Notes: generated by a model from the sequence alone, not told the origin. Counted from the stretch's first letter, positions 16,887 through 25,538 are shown. The stretch is 64,000 nucleotides of DNA from Clavibacter sp. VKM Ac-2872 (GCF_015351105.1 NZ_JADKRR010000002.1:248001-312000), one strand, 5' to 3'. Made by a program: numbers and translations.

Positions 16887-18107
16887 CTAGTTCGCGTGCT
16901 CCTTCAGCCAGGCGAAGGGATCCACCGGGGTGCCGTCCGCGACGTGGATCTCGAGGTGGAGGTGCGGGCCGGTGGAGGCGCCCGTGTTGCCGACCTGGCC
17001 GATCTGCGTGCCCACCTTGACGGCGTCGCCGACTTGGACCCGGAGGGACCCCGGCAGCATGTGGCCGTAGACGCTCGTGACGAGCTGCCCGTCGATCACG
17101 TGGTCGATCACGAGGTGGACGCCGAGACCGGTGTCGCTGTTGACGGCCTCGCGGACGACGCCGTCGGCGATCGCCTGGATGGGGGCGCCGAGGCCCGGCG
17201 CGAAGTCGACGCCCTTGTGATCGCTCGAGCAGCCGTTGGAGCAGGGCGCGATGCGGTGGCCGAAGACGCCGCTGATGGGCACGCCCGAGGCGAAGGGCCA
17301 TTGGATCGTGCCGTTGATGTCGTTCGTGAAGGCGCCGGCGCCCTTCGACGTCTGGGCGAGCATGATCTGCTGCGGCGTCGTCGCCGTGAACGCGTCGTCG
17401 GTGCCGCCGACGACCGTCGCCGCGGGGGCCGCGGAGAGCGCGACGCTCTGGCTGGGGACGGACGTGGCCGGCGCGTCCGTGACGACGTTCGCCTGCGCCA
17501 TGTCCTGGCCGGTGAGGAACGCGGAGGACGGCAGGGAGGTCGCGATGGTGACCGTCGCGACGAACGCCATGGTGAGGAGCGTGAGGCCGCGCGACGCGTT
17601 CGAGCGGCGGCGGCCCGCGGCGGACTCGGGCGCCGGAGCGGCGAGGGCGGGGCGCGTGGAGGCCGGGATGCGGCGTCCGCGGACGCGGGCGTGCGGCGCG
17701 GCGGCCGGCACGCTCGCGCGCTTCGCCGGCACGTAGGAGGAGCGGCGCGACTCGGGCGCGGCGGAGGATGCGGCGCGGAGGCGACGGGCGCGGGTCGCGA
17801 ACGGGACGGTCTCCGCGGCGGTCGCGGCGGCGGGCTCGGCCTGCGCGGGGAGGTGCGTGCTGGGGGCGGCGGGGGCCTCCACCGGGATGTGGATGGTGCG
17901 GGGCGCGGGGGCGATCGGCGCATCGGGGGCGACCTCCGCGTCAGCGGCGGCCGTCGTCCCGGGGGCGACCTGCTCCGGCTGCGCGTCCTCGAGGGGAGCG
18001 GATCCGCCCGCTGTCGCCTCGACGGCCTCGGCCGCCCGACGCTCCGCCTCGCGGCGCTCGCGTCGCGTCGGGTACACGGTCCCTGCGGTCTCGTCGGGGG
18101 TCAGCAC
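16887..18107 (-). CDS. Membrane-anchored M23 (LytM) peptidoglycan endopeptidase
   Basis: Protein of 406 aa. A long Ala/Pro/Arg-rich cytoplasmic part (1-170) is followed by one TM segment (about 174-192, GLTLLTMAFVATVTIATSL) and an outer domain ending in an M23 peptidase. Zinc and catalytic residues: His297 and Asp301 in HKGVDF, and HLHLEIH (382-388), preceded by VYGHM. It should cut peptide cross-links in the cell wall or act as an amidase activator. GTG start at 18107. The 225-nt leader region contains an 8-bp inverted repeat (18232-18254). A c-di-AMP riboswitch was looked for by eye but not recognised. Confidence 0.9.
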   Translation of the reverse strand: MLTPDETAGTVYPTRRERREAERRAAEAVEATAGGSAPLEDAQPEQVAPGTTAAADAEVAPDAPIAPAPRTIHIPVEAPAAPSTHLPAQAEPAAATAAETVPFATRARRLRAASSAAPESRRSSYVPAKRASVPAAAPHARVRGRRIPASTRPALAAPAPESAAGRRRSNASRGLTLLTMAFVATVTIATSLPSSAFLTGQDMAQANVVTDAPATSVPSQSVALSAAPAATVVGGTDDAFTATTPQQIMLAQTSKGAGAFTNDINGTIQWPFASGVPISGVFGHRIAPCSNGCSSDHKGVDFAPGLGAPIQAIADGVVREAVNSDTGLGVHLVIDHVIDGQLVTSVYGHMLPGSLRVQVGDAVKVGTQIGQVGNTGASTGPHLHLEIHVADGTPVDPFAWLKEHAN

Positions 18108-18231
18108 GAGGGCCGCCGGTCGGAGGTCTGGGGGGCACGCGAGGCGTGGAGGACGGACAGGATCGTGGGACTCCTAGTGCGAGGGACAGGTGCTGCGCCG
18201 TGCGGGCCGAGCGGTGTCGGGGCGTGCGCGA

Positions 18232-18254
18232 GCGACCGGTTCCAGCCCGGTCGC
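18232..18254. repeat. Inverted repeat upstream of the M23 gene
   Basis: GCGACCGG, 7-nt spacer, CCGGTCGC. Lies 125-150 nt before the M23 start, next to an AT-richer stretch (18257-18280) likely to hold its promoter. Could be an mRNA hairpin or a protein site. Confidence 0.5.
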
Positions 18255-18332
18255 GATGTAACGGATCGGTAAAGGCTAACCGCCGGAAGGGATTCGCGCC
18301 ACCCGGGGGATGCGCGCGAGGGCGCCGAGGGG

Positions 18333-19142
18333 CTAGGCGCGCGGGCGCTCCAGCCGCTCCTCGAGGGCGCGCGCGAGCTCCGGATCCGCCGCGATCAGGA
18401 GCTCGTCCGACGCGGGTCCGCCGCCGATCCCGGTCACGCGCGCACCCGCTTCCGCCGCGATGAGGGCGCCGGCCGCGTGGTCCCACGGCTTGAGCCCGCG
18501 CTCGAAGTAGGCGTCGGTGCGGCCCGCCGCGACGTTGCAGAGGTCCAGCGACGCGGCGCCGATGCGGCGGATGTCGCGCACCTCGCCGAGCAGATCCGTG
18601 ATCACGCGGCCCTGCCGCATGCGCGTCTCCGCGCCGTAGGAGAAGCCCGTGCCGACGAGGGCGAGGGCGAGCGGCACGTCGGCGTTGACGGCGAGCGGCC
18701 GGCCGTCGAGCGCGGATCCGCCGCCCGCCGTCGCCGTGTAGACCTCGCCGAGGGTGGGGTTCACGACGCAGCCGGCGCGGGCGGTCCAGGTGAGCGGATC
18801 CGCCTCGCCCTCGACCACCGCGATGCTCACGGCCCACGCGGGGATCCCGTAGAGGAAGTTGACGGTCCCGTCGATGGGGTCGACCACCCAGGTGAGGCCG
18901 GACGTGCCCGCCGTGCCCTCGGACTCCTCGCCGAGGAAGCCGTCGTCGGGGCGGACGTCCTGCAGCGCCCGCCGGATGAGGTCCTCGGTCTCGCGGTCCG
19001 TGTGCGTGACGATGTCCTCGGGGCTCGACTTCGACGCGGCGACCTCGACGCCCTCCCGGCGGCGGCGGAGCGCGAGCTCCCCGGCGCGGACGGCGATGTC
19101 GCGGGCGATGGACAGGAGCGCGGTGTCACCGGGGGTCGTCAT
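18333..19142 (-). CDS. Inositol monophosphatase family protein
   Basis: Protein of 269 aa with the Mg-dependent phosphatase motifs: GEESEG (Glu ligands), WVVDPIDGTVNFLYG (DPIDGT) and LKPWDHAAGALIAAEAG (WDxAAG). It hydrolyses inositol-1-phosphate or a related sugar phosphate; histidinol-phosphate and PAP are alternative substrates in the family. ATG 19142. A CAGGCT hexamer ends 7 nt upstream, a one-base variant of the leaderless box. Confidence 0.9.
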   Translation of the reverse strand: MTTPGDTALLSIARDIAVRAGELALRRRREGVEVAASKSSPEDIVTHTDRETEDLIRRALQDVRPDDGFLGEESEGTAGTSGLTWVVDPIDGTVNFLYGIPAWAVSIAVVEGEADPLTWTARAGCVVNPTLGEVYTATAGGGSALDGRPLAVNADVPLALALVGTGFSYGAETRMRQGRVITDLLGEVRDIRRIGAASLDLCNVAAGRTDAYFERGLKPWDHAAGALIAAEAGARVTGIGGGPASDELLIAADPELARALEERLERPRA

Positions 19143-19179
19143 GCGACCAGCCTGGCAGAGCCGTCGGGGACCCCGCGGC

Positions 19180-19233
19180 GGGACGACTCAGGCGGGCGGG
19201 ACGGCTCAGGCGGGCGGGACGGCTCAGGCGGGC
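19180..19233. repeat. Three tandem 18-bp repeats spanning the DUF1275 stop codon
   Basis: Unit GGGACGGCTCAGGCGGGC at 19180, 19198 and 19216; the first copy differs by one base. Each copy holds a minus-strand TGA, so the true stop of the 19224-19970 gene lies inside the third copy. Confidence 0.85.
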
Positions 19234-19970
19234 GCGACGCCCGTGCGCTCGTCCACCACCGGGGTGTGCGACGCGGCCTCGCGGAGGTGCCCCCGCTCGA
19301 TCCGGCGCGCGTTCCACAGCAGGGTCACGCCCAGCACCATCAGCCCGCCCGCGGCCAGCAGCGCCCATGCGCCGCCGACGTGCGTCGTGATGAGCGCGGC
19401 GACGAGCGCGCCGAGCCCCATGCAGACGATCGCGCCGATGCGACGGGCCCACGCGGCGCCCGTGCCGCCCGCGACGCGGCTGTCGGAGGAGAGGTTCACC
19501 ATCGTCATCGTCACGACGACGGTGGAGAGGTCGCGCAGGCCGATGCTCTTGACCGCGGCCGCCTGCGCGCCGAGCAGCAGCGCGAGGACGCCCGTGATGG
19601 CGATCATCACCCCGGTGTCGAGCGTGCCGACCGCGAGCCAGACCACCGCGAGCGCGAGGGTCGTGAGCGTGCCCGTGGCGAGGATCCAGACGGACGAGCG
19701 CGGCAGGTGCACGTCGGTGGGCGCGCGCCGGGCGATGCGCGACGCGATCACCGCGCCGAGCATGAAGGCCACGAGCGCCACGAGGTTGTTGAGCACGGGG
19801 ATGCCGGCGACGCCCACCAGGCCGAAGCCGATGAAGAGCACGTTGCCGGTCATGTTGCCGGTGAAGACGCGGTCGAGCGCGAGGTAGCTGACGCCGTCGA
19901 TGGCGCCGGTCGCGGTGGTCATCACGAGCAGGGCGGCGATGTAGGAGCCCTCGGGCCAGGGACGGGACAC
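19224..19970 (-). CDS. DUF1275 (YoaK-like) membrane protein, copy 1
   Basis: Protein of 248 aa with about six TM helices. Family features: TTATGAIDGVSYLALDRVFTGNMTGNVLF and, later, VNLSSDSRVAGG. Function of DUF1275 is unknown; homologues are called YoaK and are suspected transporters. GTG start at 19970 with GAGGAGC upstream. The next gene upstream (20035-20775) is a close paralogue in tandem. The stop falls in an 18-bp triplicated repeat. Confidence 0.88.
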   Translation of the reverse strand: MSRPWPEGSYIAALLVMTTATGAIDGVSYLALDRVFTGNMTGNVLFIGFGLVGVAGIPVLNNLVALVAFMLGAVIASRIARRAPTDVHLPRSSVWILATGTLTTLALAVVWLAVGTLDTGVMIAITGVLALLLGAQAAAVKSIGLRDLSTVVVTMTMVNLSSDSRVAGGTGAAWARRIGAIVCMGLGALVAALITTHVGGAWALLAAGGLMVLGVTLLWNARRIERGHLREAASHTPVVDERTGVAPA

Positions 19971-20034
19971 GGGCGCTCCTCGACGGTCGGGCGACGGACC
20001 CTCTCACCCTAGGGCGGGTCGGCCGCCGCCGAGG

Positions 20035-20775
20035 TCAGGCGGGGAGCCCGTCGGGATCGCTCGCCGCCGGGTCGGCGGCGCCCTCCCGGATGCGCGTCCG
20101 CTCGATGCGGCGCGCGTTCGCCAGCAGCCCGACCCCGACCGTCATCAGCGCCCCCGCGACGAGCAGCGCCCACGGGGCGCCGATGCGCGTCGTGATGAGC
20201 GCCGAGACCAGCGCGCCGCTCGCCATCGCCGCGATGGCACCGAGGCGGCGGCGCCACGCGGCACCCGTGCCGCCGGCGACGCGGCTGTCCGAGGAGAGGT
20301 TCACCGCTGTCATCGTCACGACCACGGTGGAGAGGTCGGAGAGGCCGATGCTCCGCACGGCGGCCGCCTGCGCGCCGAGCAGGAGGGAGAAGAGCCCGGT
20401 GATCGCGATCATCACGCCCTCCTCGAGAGCGCCGACCGCGAACCAGACCCCCGCGAGCGCGAAGGTGAGCAGGGTGTTCACGACGAGGATCCCCACGGCC
20501 GGCCGCGGCAGGCGCAGGTCGGTGGGCGCGCGGCAGGTGATGCGCGACGCGATGACCGCGCCGGCCATGAACGCGACGAGCGCCACGGCGTTGTTGAGCA
20601 CGGGGACGCCGGCGACGCCCACCAGGCCGAAGCCGATGAAGATGACGTTGCCGGTCATGTTGCCGGTGAAGACGCGGTCGAGGGCGAGGTAGCTGACGCC
20701 GTCGATCGCGCCGGTGGCGGTCGTCAGGACGAGCAGGGCGGCGACGTACGCGCCTTCGGGCCAGTGTCGGGGCAT
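20035..20775 (-). CDS. DUF1275 (YoaK-like) membrane protein, copy 2
   Basis: Protein of 246 aa with about six TM helices, almost identical in its first 70 residues to the downstream copy (GAIDGVSYLALDRVFTGNMTGN; VLNN-VALVAFM-GAVIASRI) and divergent toward the C-terminus. This pattern fits tandem duplication with later drift or partial gene conversion. ATG 20775 after GAGGAGCC. A hairpin with an AT-rich loop (20804-20826) lies just upstream. Confidence 0.88.
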   Translation of the reverse strand: MPRHWPEGAYVAALLVLTTATGAIDGVSYLALDRVFTGNMTGNVIFIGFGLVGVAGVPVLNNAVALVAFMAGAVIASRITCRAPTDLRLPRPAVGILVVNTLLTFALAGVWFAVGALEEGVMIAITGLFSLLLGAQAAAVRSIGLSDLSTVVVTMTAVNLSSDSRVAGGTGAAWRRRLGAIAAMASGALVSALITTRIGAPWALLVAGALMTVGVGLLANARRIERTRIREGAADPAASDPDGLPA

Positions 20776-20803
20776 GGGGAGGCTCCTCGATGTCGGGACG
20801 AAT

Positions 20804-20826
20804 GGCGCCCCAAATTAGGGGGCGCC
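20804..20826 (-). promoter_or_regulatory. Hairpin with -10-like loop between AKR2 and DUF1275 copy 2
   Basis: GGCGCCCC/GGGGCGCC arms around an AAATTA-containing loop. On the minus strand the loop reads TAATTT, a plausible -10 for the DUF1275 gene 29 nt downstream. The hairpin may equally end the AKR2 transcript. Confidence 0.5.
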
Positions 20827-20844
20827 CCTCCGTGCCCCCTGGGA

Positions 20845-21831
20845 TCAGGCGCTCTCGTCCCGCGTCGCCCGCGCGGCCGCGGATGCCAGACGGGACACCT
20901 CGTCGTCGTCGAGCACGAGCTGCGCGGCGGGCATCAGCTGCCGGATCTGCCGGGCCGTGCGTGCGCCGACGAGCGCGCTCGCGATACCGGGCCGACCGAG
21001 CACCCACGCGATGGCGACCTCGGCGACGGTGACGCCGCGCATCCGCGCGATCTCCTCGGCGGCGCGCACCGTCGCGTGCCCGCCCGCCGTCATGTACTGC
21101 TCGGCGTCGAGGGCGCGGGCCGACGGCACGGCGGGCGCGCCCGGCAGGTACTTGCCGGTGAGGAACCCCTTCGCCAGCACGCTGTGCGCGACGAGGCCGA
21201 GACCCTCCTGTCGGACGAGCGCCTGCAGCCGACCCTCCGCGTGATCCCGGGCCAGCAGGCTGTACTCCTCCTGCACCACACCCACGGGGACCGCGCCGGA
21301 TCCGTGCGCGAGCGCGAGCGCCTCCTCGATCCGCTCGGGGCGGAAGCCGGAGACGCCCACGAGCCGCGCCTTGCCCTCCTTCACCAGGTCGGACAGCGCG
21401 GCGACGGTCTCCTCGAGCGGCGTGCGGGTGTCGTCGAGGTGCGCGTGCACGACGTCGACGTGCCCGGTGCCGAGGCGGCGGAGCGAGGCGTCCACGCCGC
21501 GGCGGATGGACGCGGCCGACGTGCCCGGGGCGTCGCGGCTCTTGCCGACCTTCGTGCCGACGACCACCTCGTCGCGGCAGCCGCGCGCGGCGAGCCATCC
21601 GCCGATGATCGCCTCGGACTCGCCGCCCGCGTGGCCGGGCACCCACTGCGAGTACGAGGACGCGGTGTCGACGAAGGTGCCGCCCTCCTCCCGGTAGGCG
21701 TCGAGGATCGCGAACGCCTCCTCGCGGTCGGTGGTCCAGCCGAAGCCGCTCGTGCCGAGGCCGAGCGTGGAGACGACGACGCCGGACGTGCCGAGGGCGC
21801 GCGTGCGGGGGCCGGGTGCGGCGGGGAACAT
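20845..21831 (-). CDS. Aldo/keto reductase 2
   Basis: Protein of 328 aa from the ATG at 21831. Tetrad intact: Asp55 and Tyr60 in DTASSY, Lys94 in GTKVG and His131 in VHAHLDD. Closely related to the reductase at 13998-14936 through its length. Substrate unknown. Upstream open reading beyond 21831 covers the tRNA-Tyr terminator and is not coding. Stands alone, 69 nt before DUF1275 copy 2. Confidence 0.88.
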   Translation of the reverse strand: MFPAAPGPRTRALGTSGVVVSTLGLGTSGFGWTTDREEAFAILDAYREEGGTFVDTASSYSQWVPGHAGGESEAIIGGWLAARGCRDEVVVGTKVGKSRDAPGTSAASIRRGVDASLRRLGTGHVDVVHAHLDDTRTPLEETVAALSDLVKEGKARLVGVSGFRPERIEEALALAHGSGAVPVGVVQEEYSLLARDHAEGRLQALVRQEGLGLVAHSVLAKGFLTGKYLPGAPAVPSARALDAEQYMTAGGHATVRAAEEIARMRGVTVAEVAIAWVLGRPGIASALVGARTARQIRQLMPAAQLVLDDDEVSRLASAAARATRDESA

Positions 21832-21912
21832 CGGTGGTGGATCCAGGTCGTCGGGCGCGCGGGCGACTCTGCCTGCGCGGGCGGGCCCCGACGGATGCGT
21901 CGAGGCAGACGA

Positions 21913-21936
21913 ACGGCCCCGCGCGAGCGGGGCCGT
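21913..21936 (-). terminator. Terminator after tRNA-Tyr
   Basis: Perfect 10-bp hairpin ACGGCCCCGC/GCGGGGCCGT with a 4-nt loop, 10 nt beyond the tRNA 3' end. Confidence 0.85.
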
Positions 21937-21945
21937 CCGGTGCGG

Positions 21946-22027
21946 TGGCGAGTGAGGGATTCGAACCCCCGAAGGCTGAGCCGTCTGATTTACAGTCAGA
22001 TCCCTTTGGCCGCTAGGGTAACTCGCC
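21946..22027 (-). tRNA. tRNA-Tyr (anticodon GTA)
   Basis: 82-nt class II tRNA on the minus strand. Acceptor GGCGAGT/ACTCGCC; anticodon loop CTGTAAA; long variable arm (ACGGCTCAGCCTTC region); T arm GGGGGTTCGAATCCC. Divergent from yajQ. Confidence 0.95.
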
Positions 22028-22143
22028 ATGCGCACCCGACCTGTGTGATCACGGACCGGAGACGCTCGTCGATGATAGCGGGCGCCGGCCCGCGAACCGA
22101 AATCGTCGGATCCCCTCGCCGCGGGCCGCAGCCGCCCGTCCCT

Positions 22144-22149
22144 TAACAT
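22144..22149 (+). promoter_or_regulatory. Leaderless -10 box for yajQ
   Basis: TAACAT ends 8 nt before the ATG at 22157, which favours that start over the ATG at 22148 inside the hexamer region. Confidence 0.6.
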
Positions 22150-22156
22150 GGTCGGC

Positions 22157-22645
22157 ATGGCAGATTCCTCGTTCGACGTCGTCAGCAAGGTCGACCGCAT
22201 GGAGGCGGACAACGCCGTCCACCAGACCCAGAAGGAGGTGGAGCAGCGCTACGACTTCAAGAACGTGGGCGCCTCCATCGAGTGGAGCGGCGACACCATC
22301 CTCATGAAGGCCTCGAGCGAGGAGCGCGTGAAGGCGATCCTCGACGTGCTGCAGACGAAGATGATCAAGCGCGGCATCGGCCTCAAGAGCCTCGAGGAGG
22401 GCGAGCCCTTCGCGTCCGGCAAGGAGTACCGCATCGAGGTCACGCTCAAGCAGGGCATCGACCAGGCCAACGCGAAGAAGATCGGCAAGATCATCCGCGA
22501 CGAGGGCCCGAAGAGCATCAAGAGCCGCGTCGAGGGCGACGAGCTCCGCGTCTCGAGCAAGAGCCGCGACGACCTGCAGCAGACCATCGCGCTGCTCAAG
22601 GGCGCGGACGTCGACCTCGACCTGCAGTTCGTCAACTTCCGCTGA
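22157..22645 (+). CDS. yajQ: YajQ family (UPF0234) nucleotide-binding protein
   Basis: Protein of 162 aa: MADSSFDVVSKVDRMEADNAV, YDFKNVGASIEW, then IGKIIRDEGPKSIKSRVEGDELRV and the closing LDLQFVNFR, all hallmarks of YajQ. The family has two ferredoxin-like RNP folds and binds nucleotides; some members bind c-di-GMP (family knowledge). Cellular role here is not established. ATG 22157 is chosen over 22148 by the leaderless box. Confidence 0.95.
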   Translation: MADSSFDVVSKVDRMEADNAVHQTQKEVEQRYDFKNVGASIEWSGDTILMKASSEERVKAILDVLQTKMIKRGIGLKSLEEGEPFASGKEYRIEVTLKQGIDQANAKKIGKIIRDEGPKSIKSRVEGDELRVSSKSRDDLQQTIALLKGADVDLDLQFVNFR

Positions 22646-22719
22646 TCCGCCGGCGTCCGGTGCCCCGGACGGCCGTGTCCGCGGGGCGCGCGGCCCGTCG
22701 GCGGAGGGGTCCCGGCGGA

Positions 22720-22725
22720 TAGACT
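22720..22725 (+). promoter_or_regulatory. Leaderless -10 box for cls
   Basis: TAGACT ends 8 nt before the ATG at 22733. Confidence 0.6.
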
Positions 22726-22732
22726 CCGCCTG

Positions 22733-24202
22733 ATGGACCCCTCGATGACCACCCTCGTCCTCGCGGGGCTCGCGGTCGTCGTCGACTTCATCGTGCGCGT
22801 GGTGGCCCTGCTGGTCATCCCCCGGAACCGCCGGCCGTCCACGGCCATGGCGTGGCTGATGGCGATCTTCTTCCTGCCGTACATCGGCATCTTCCTCTTC
22901 CTCCTCATCGGCTCCACCCGGCTGCCGAAGCGGCGCCGGGAGAAGCAGCAGGAGATCAACCGGTTCATCATCGAGTCGACCGAGGGCATCGAGCGCGTCA
23001 CGCGCGAGCACTCCTGGCCGTCGTGGCTCGACTCGGTCGTGGAGCTCAACCGCACGCTCGGCTCCATGCCGCTCGTGGGCGGCAACCGGGCGAAGCTCTA
23101 CAGCCACTACGACGAGTCCATCGCCGCCATGACCGCGGAGGTCGAGAAGGCGACGCGGTACGTGCACGTCGAGTTCTACATCCTCGCGTGGGACGTCACG
23201 AGCGCGCCCTTCTTCGACGCCATGGAGCGCGCCGTGCAGCGCGGGGTGACGGTGCGCGTGCTGCTCGACCACATCGCGTCGCTGCGCGCGCCCGGCTACC
23301 GGCGGACGACGCGCAAGCTCACGGCCATCGGCGCGGACTGGCACCTCATGCTCCCCGTGCAGCCGCTGCGCGGTCGCTACCAGCGGCCGGATCTACGCAA
23401 CCACCGCAAGGTGCTCGTGATCGACGGCCGCGTGGGCTTCATGGGATCCCAGAACATGGTCCACCGCAGCTACAACAAGGTCGTCAACCGCAAGCGCGGC
23501 CTGAAGTGGCAGGACCTCATGACGCGCCTCGAGGGCCCCATCGTCAGCGGCCTCAACGCGATCTTCATCACCGACTGGTACGCCGAGACCGACCAGCTGC
23601 TCGTGCGCGAGACCGAGCCCATCGAGATCGCGGCCTCGGACGACGACGAGGAGCTCGACTGCCAGGTCGTGCCGTCCGGCCCCGGGTTCCCCGGCGAGAA
23701 CAACCTCCGGCTGTTCAACGCGCTCCTCTACTACGCGCAGGAGCGGATCGTCATCACGTCGCCGTACTTCGTGCCCGACGACTCCATGCGGTACGCGATC
23801 ACCACGGCCGTGCAGCGCGGGCTCTCCGTGGAGCTGTTCGTGAGCGAGATCGGCGACCAGCCCGTGGTGTACCACGCGCAGCGCTCCTACTACGAGGAGC
23901 TCCTGAACGCGGGCGTGCGGATCTGGATGTACCGCGCCCCGTACATCCTGCACAGCAAGCACTTCACGATCGACGACGACGTGGCCGTCATCGGATCCAG
24001 CAACATGGACATGCGGTCGTTCAGCCTCAACATGGAGGTGTCGCTGATGGTGCGCGGCCCGGGCTTCGTGCGCGAGATGCGGCGGGTCGAGGACGGCTAC
24101 CGGGAACGCAGCCGCGAGCTCACCCTCGACGAGTGGAGCCGGCGCACGCGCTTCAGCACGGTGCTCGACAACCTCGCGCGCCTGACCTCGGGCGTGCAGT
24201 AG
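22733..24202 (+). CDS. cls: Cardiolipin synthase, phospholipase D superfamily
   Basis: Protein of 489 aa. Two N-terminal TM segments (about 5-25 and 38-58, with the conserved NRRPSTAMAWL turn) precede two PLD domains. HKD motifs: HRKVLVIDGRVGFMGSQN and HSKHFTIDDDVAVIGSSN. It condenses phosphatidylglycerol molecules into cardiolipin at the membrane; a PLDc_N-like N-terminus is typical of the bacterial Cls/YwnE group. Monocistronic, convergent with the MarR gene. Confidence 0.93.
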   Translation: MDPSMTTLVLAGLAVVVDFIVRVVALLVIPRNRRPSTAMAWLMAIFFLPYIGIFLFLLIGSTRLPKRRREKQQEINRFIIESTEGIERVTREHSWPSWLDSVVELNRTLGSMPLVGGNRAKLYSHYDESIAAMTAEVEKATRYVHVEFYILAWDVTSAPFFDAMERAVQRGVTVRVLLDHIASLRAPGYRRTTRKLTAIGADWHLMLPVQPLRGRYQRPDLRNHRKVLVIDGRVGFMGSQNMVHRSYNKVVNRKRGLKWQDLMTRLEGPIVSGLNAIFITDWYAETDQLLVRETEPIEIAASDDDEELDCQVVPSGPGFPGENNLRLFNALLYYAQERIVITSPYFVPDDSMRYAITTAVQRGLSVELFVSEIGDQPVVYHAQRSYYEELLNAGVRIWMYRAPYILHSKHFTIDDDVAVIGSSNMDMRSFSLNMEVSLMVRGPGFVREMRRVEDGYRERSRELTLDEWSRRTRFSTVLDNLARLTSGVQ

Positions 24203-24229
24203 ACGCGACGGACCCGCGCCGGACGCGGA

Positions 24230-24718
24230 TCAGTCGCGGTCGACGGCCGACGCCCCCGGGAGGCCGTGGTCCTGGCCGTGCTCCTGGGCGGTGGCGCGAT
24301 CGAGGACGTCCTGCAGCAGGTCGCGCAGCGGCGAGTCGCCCGCGCCCTGGCCGGCGATGTCGCGGCGGACCTGGTCGCCGACGCGCCAGATGACGGGGAG
24401 CATCTCGCGCCCGGCGTCCGTGAGGCCGACCGAGAGGCGGCGCTCATCCGTGGTGTCGCGGAAGCGCGTGACGTAGCCGAACACCTCCAGGCGCTTGAGC
24501 AGCGGGGAGAGCGTGCCCGGGGTGAGGTGCAGCTTCTCGGCGAGGTCGACGACCGCCTGCGGCTCCTCCTCGTCGAGGGCCAGCAGCACCAGGTACTGCG
24601 GGTGCGTCAGGTTGAGCGGCTGCAGCAGCGGCCGGTAGAGCGAGACCACCGCGCGCGAGGCCGCGGCCAGGAGCACGCCGGTCTCGTCCTGCAGCAGTGT
24701 GAGCGATCTCTGTGCCAT
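24230..24718 (-). CDS. MarR-family regulator (OhrR-like)
   Basis: Protein of 162 aa starting MAQRSLTLLQDETGVLL. Winged helix: LTHPQYLVLLALDEEEPQ, VVDLAEKLHLTPGTLSPLLKRLEVFGYVTR, and wing RDTTDERRLSVGLTDAG. The PLLQPLNLTHPQYLVLLAL pattern recalls OhrR, but the usual OhrR cysteine near the N-terminus is absent, so peroxide sensing is doubtful. ATG 24718 has GAGGAAAAG 5 nt upstream. No obvious target next door except the prepilin peptidase upstream. Confidence 0.85.
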   Translation of the reverse strand: MAQRSLTLLQDETGVLLAAASRAVVSLYRPLLQPLNLTHPQYLVLLALDEEEPQAVVDLAEKLHLTPGTLSPLLKRLEVFGYVTRFRDTTDERRLSVGLTDAGREMLPVIWRVGDQVRRDIAGQGAGDSPLRDLLQDVLDRATAQEHGQDHGLPGASAVDRD

Positions 24719-24842
24719 TTCTTTTCCTCTGGCTCGTCCGTACGTCGATGCCGGGGTCTTGGACACTTCCTCCACCGTACGCCTGTCGGAGCGCGGGGAC
24801 GCTGCGCGCACAGGCAACCATCGGCCGGGGTCGTCCGCGCGC

Positions 24843-25526
24843 TCACGCGAGCGTACTGGGAGCGGCCGCCACCAGGAGCGCGCCCAGGAGCAGCCACGGG
24901 CCGAAGGGCACGGCGGTCGACGCCCGCGCACGGCCGCCGACCAGCAGGGCGGTGGCCGCGACGCCGCCGAGGAGCGTGCCCGCGGCGAGGCCCAGCGCGA
25001 CCTGCGCCGGCCCGAGCTGCCCGAGCGCCAGGCCGATGACGCCGGCGAGCTTCACGTCGCCCGTGCCGAGGCCGCCGCCGGTCGCGGCCTGGAGGAGCGC
25101 GAGCACGGCGACGGCTGCCGCTCCGCACGCCGCCGCCGCGAGCAGCAGGCCGGATCCGCCGGCGACCAGCGCGAGGGCCGCCGCCGCGACGGCCGCGGGA
25201 GCGGTGGCGCGGTCGGGCAGGCGGTGCGCCGCGAGGTCGGCGAGGACGAGCACCGGGCCGACGGCCACGAGGAGGAGCGCCACGGGGATCCGCGCGGGCG
25301 GCGTCTCGGTGAGGACGAGGGCGGCGAGGATCCCCGCGACCAGGGCGGCGACGACCGCGGCGGCGGCGCCGAGGCCGGGGAGCGGATCCGACGGCCGGGC
25401 GTCGAGGCCACCTGGGCGGCGGCCTCCGTCGAGGGCGACGCGGGCGAGCGCCGGGGATGCGGCGCCGAGGGCGGCGCCGGCGAGCCCGACCGCGGCGACG
25501 AGGGCGGTCGGGGTGGCGGGGATCAC
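24843..25526 (-). CDS. A24 prepilin peptidase, peptidase domain only
   Basis: Protein of 227 aa, nearly all hydrophobic (about seven TM helices). Both catalytic aspartates of the GxGD family are in place: ADLAAHRLPD and GTGDVKLAGV. The cysteine-rich methyltransferase half of PilD is missing, as in TadV/CpaA or FlaK-like enzymes. It cleaves prepilin leaders at the membrane. No pilin or tad genes lie within the window. GTG 25526 fits a leaderless TAGGGT box. The first 60 residues are of low information. Confidence 0.85.
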   Translation of the reverse strand: MIPATPTALVAAVGLAGAALGAASPALARVALDGGRRPGGLDARPSDPLPGLGAAAAVVAALVAGILAALVLTETPPARIPVALLLVAVGPVLVLADLAAHRLPDRATAPAAVAAAALALVAGGSGLLLAAAACGAAAVAVLALLQAATGGGLGTGDVKLAGVIGLALGQLGPAQVALGLAAGTLLGGVAATALLVGGRARASTAVPFGPWLLLGALLVAAAPSTLA

Positions 25527-25532
25527 GCGGCG

Positions 25533-25538
25533 ACCCTA
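25533..25538 (-). promoter_or_regulatory. Leaderless -10 box for the prepilin peptidase gene
   Basis: TAGGGT on the minus strand ends 7 nt before the GTG at 25526. Confidence 0.6.

Noticed and set aside
15007-17301. 764-codon minus-strand frame over the GH13 gene
   Set aside because: Low-complexity Arg/Ala/Val protein. The opposite strand encodes a textbook GH13 enzyme and runs into a bidirectional terminator.
18108-18332. c-di-AMP (ydaO) riboswitch upstream of the M23 peptidase
   Set aside because: Actinobacterial wall hydrolases often carry one, but the conserved ydaO blocks were not found by eye. Only an 8-bp inverted repeat is visible. A covariance search would decide.
22148-22156. ATG at 22148 as yajQ start
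   Set aside because: It overlaps the -10 hexamer. The conserved MADSSFDVV and leaderless spacing favour 22157.
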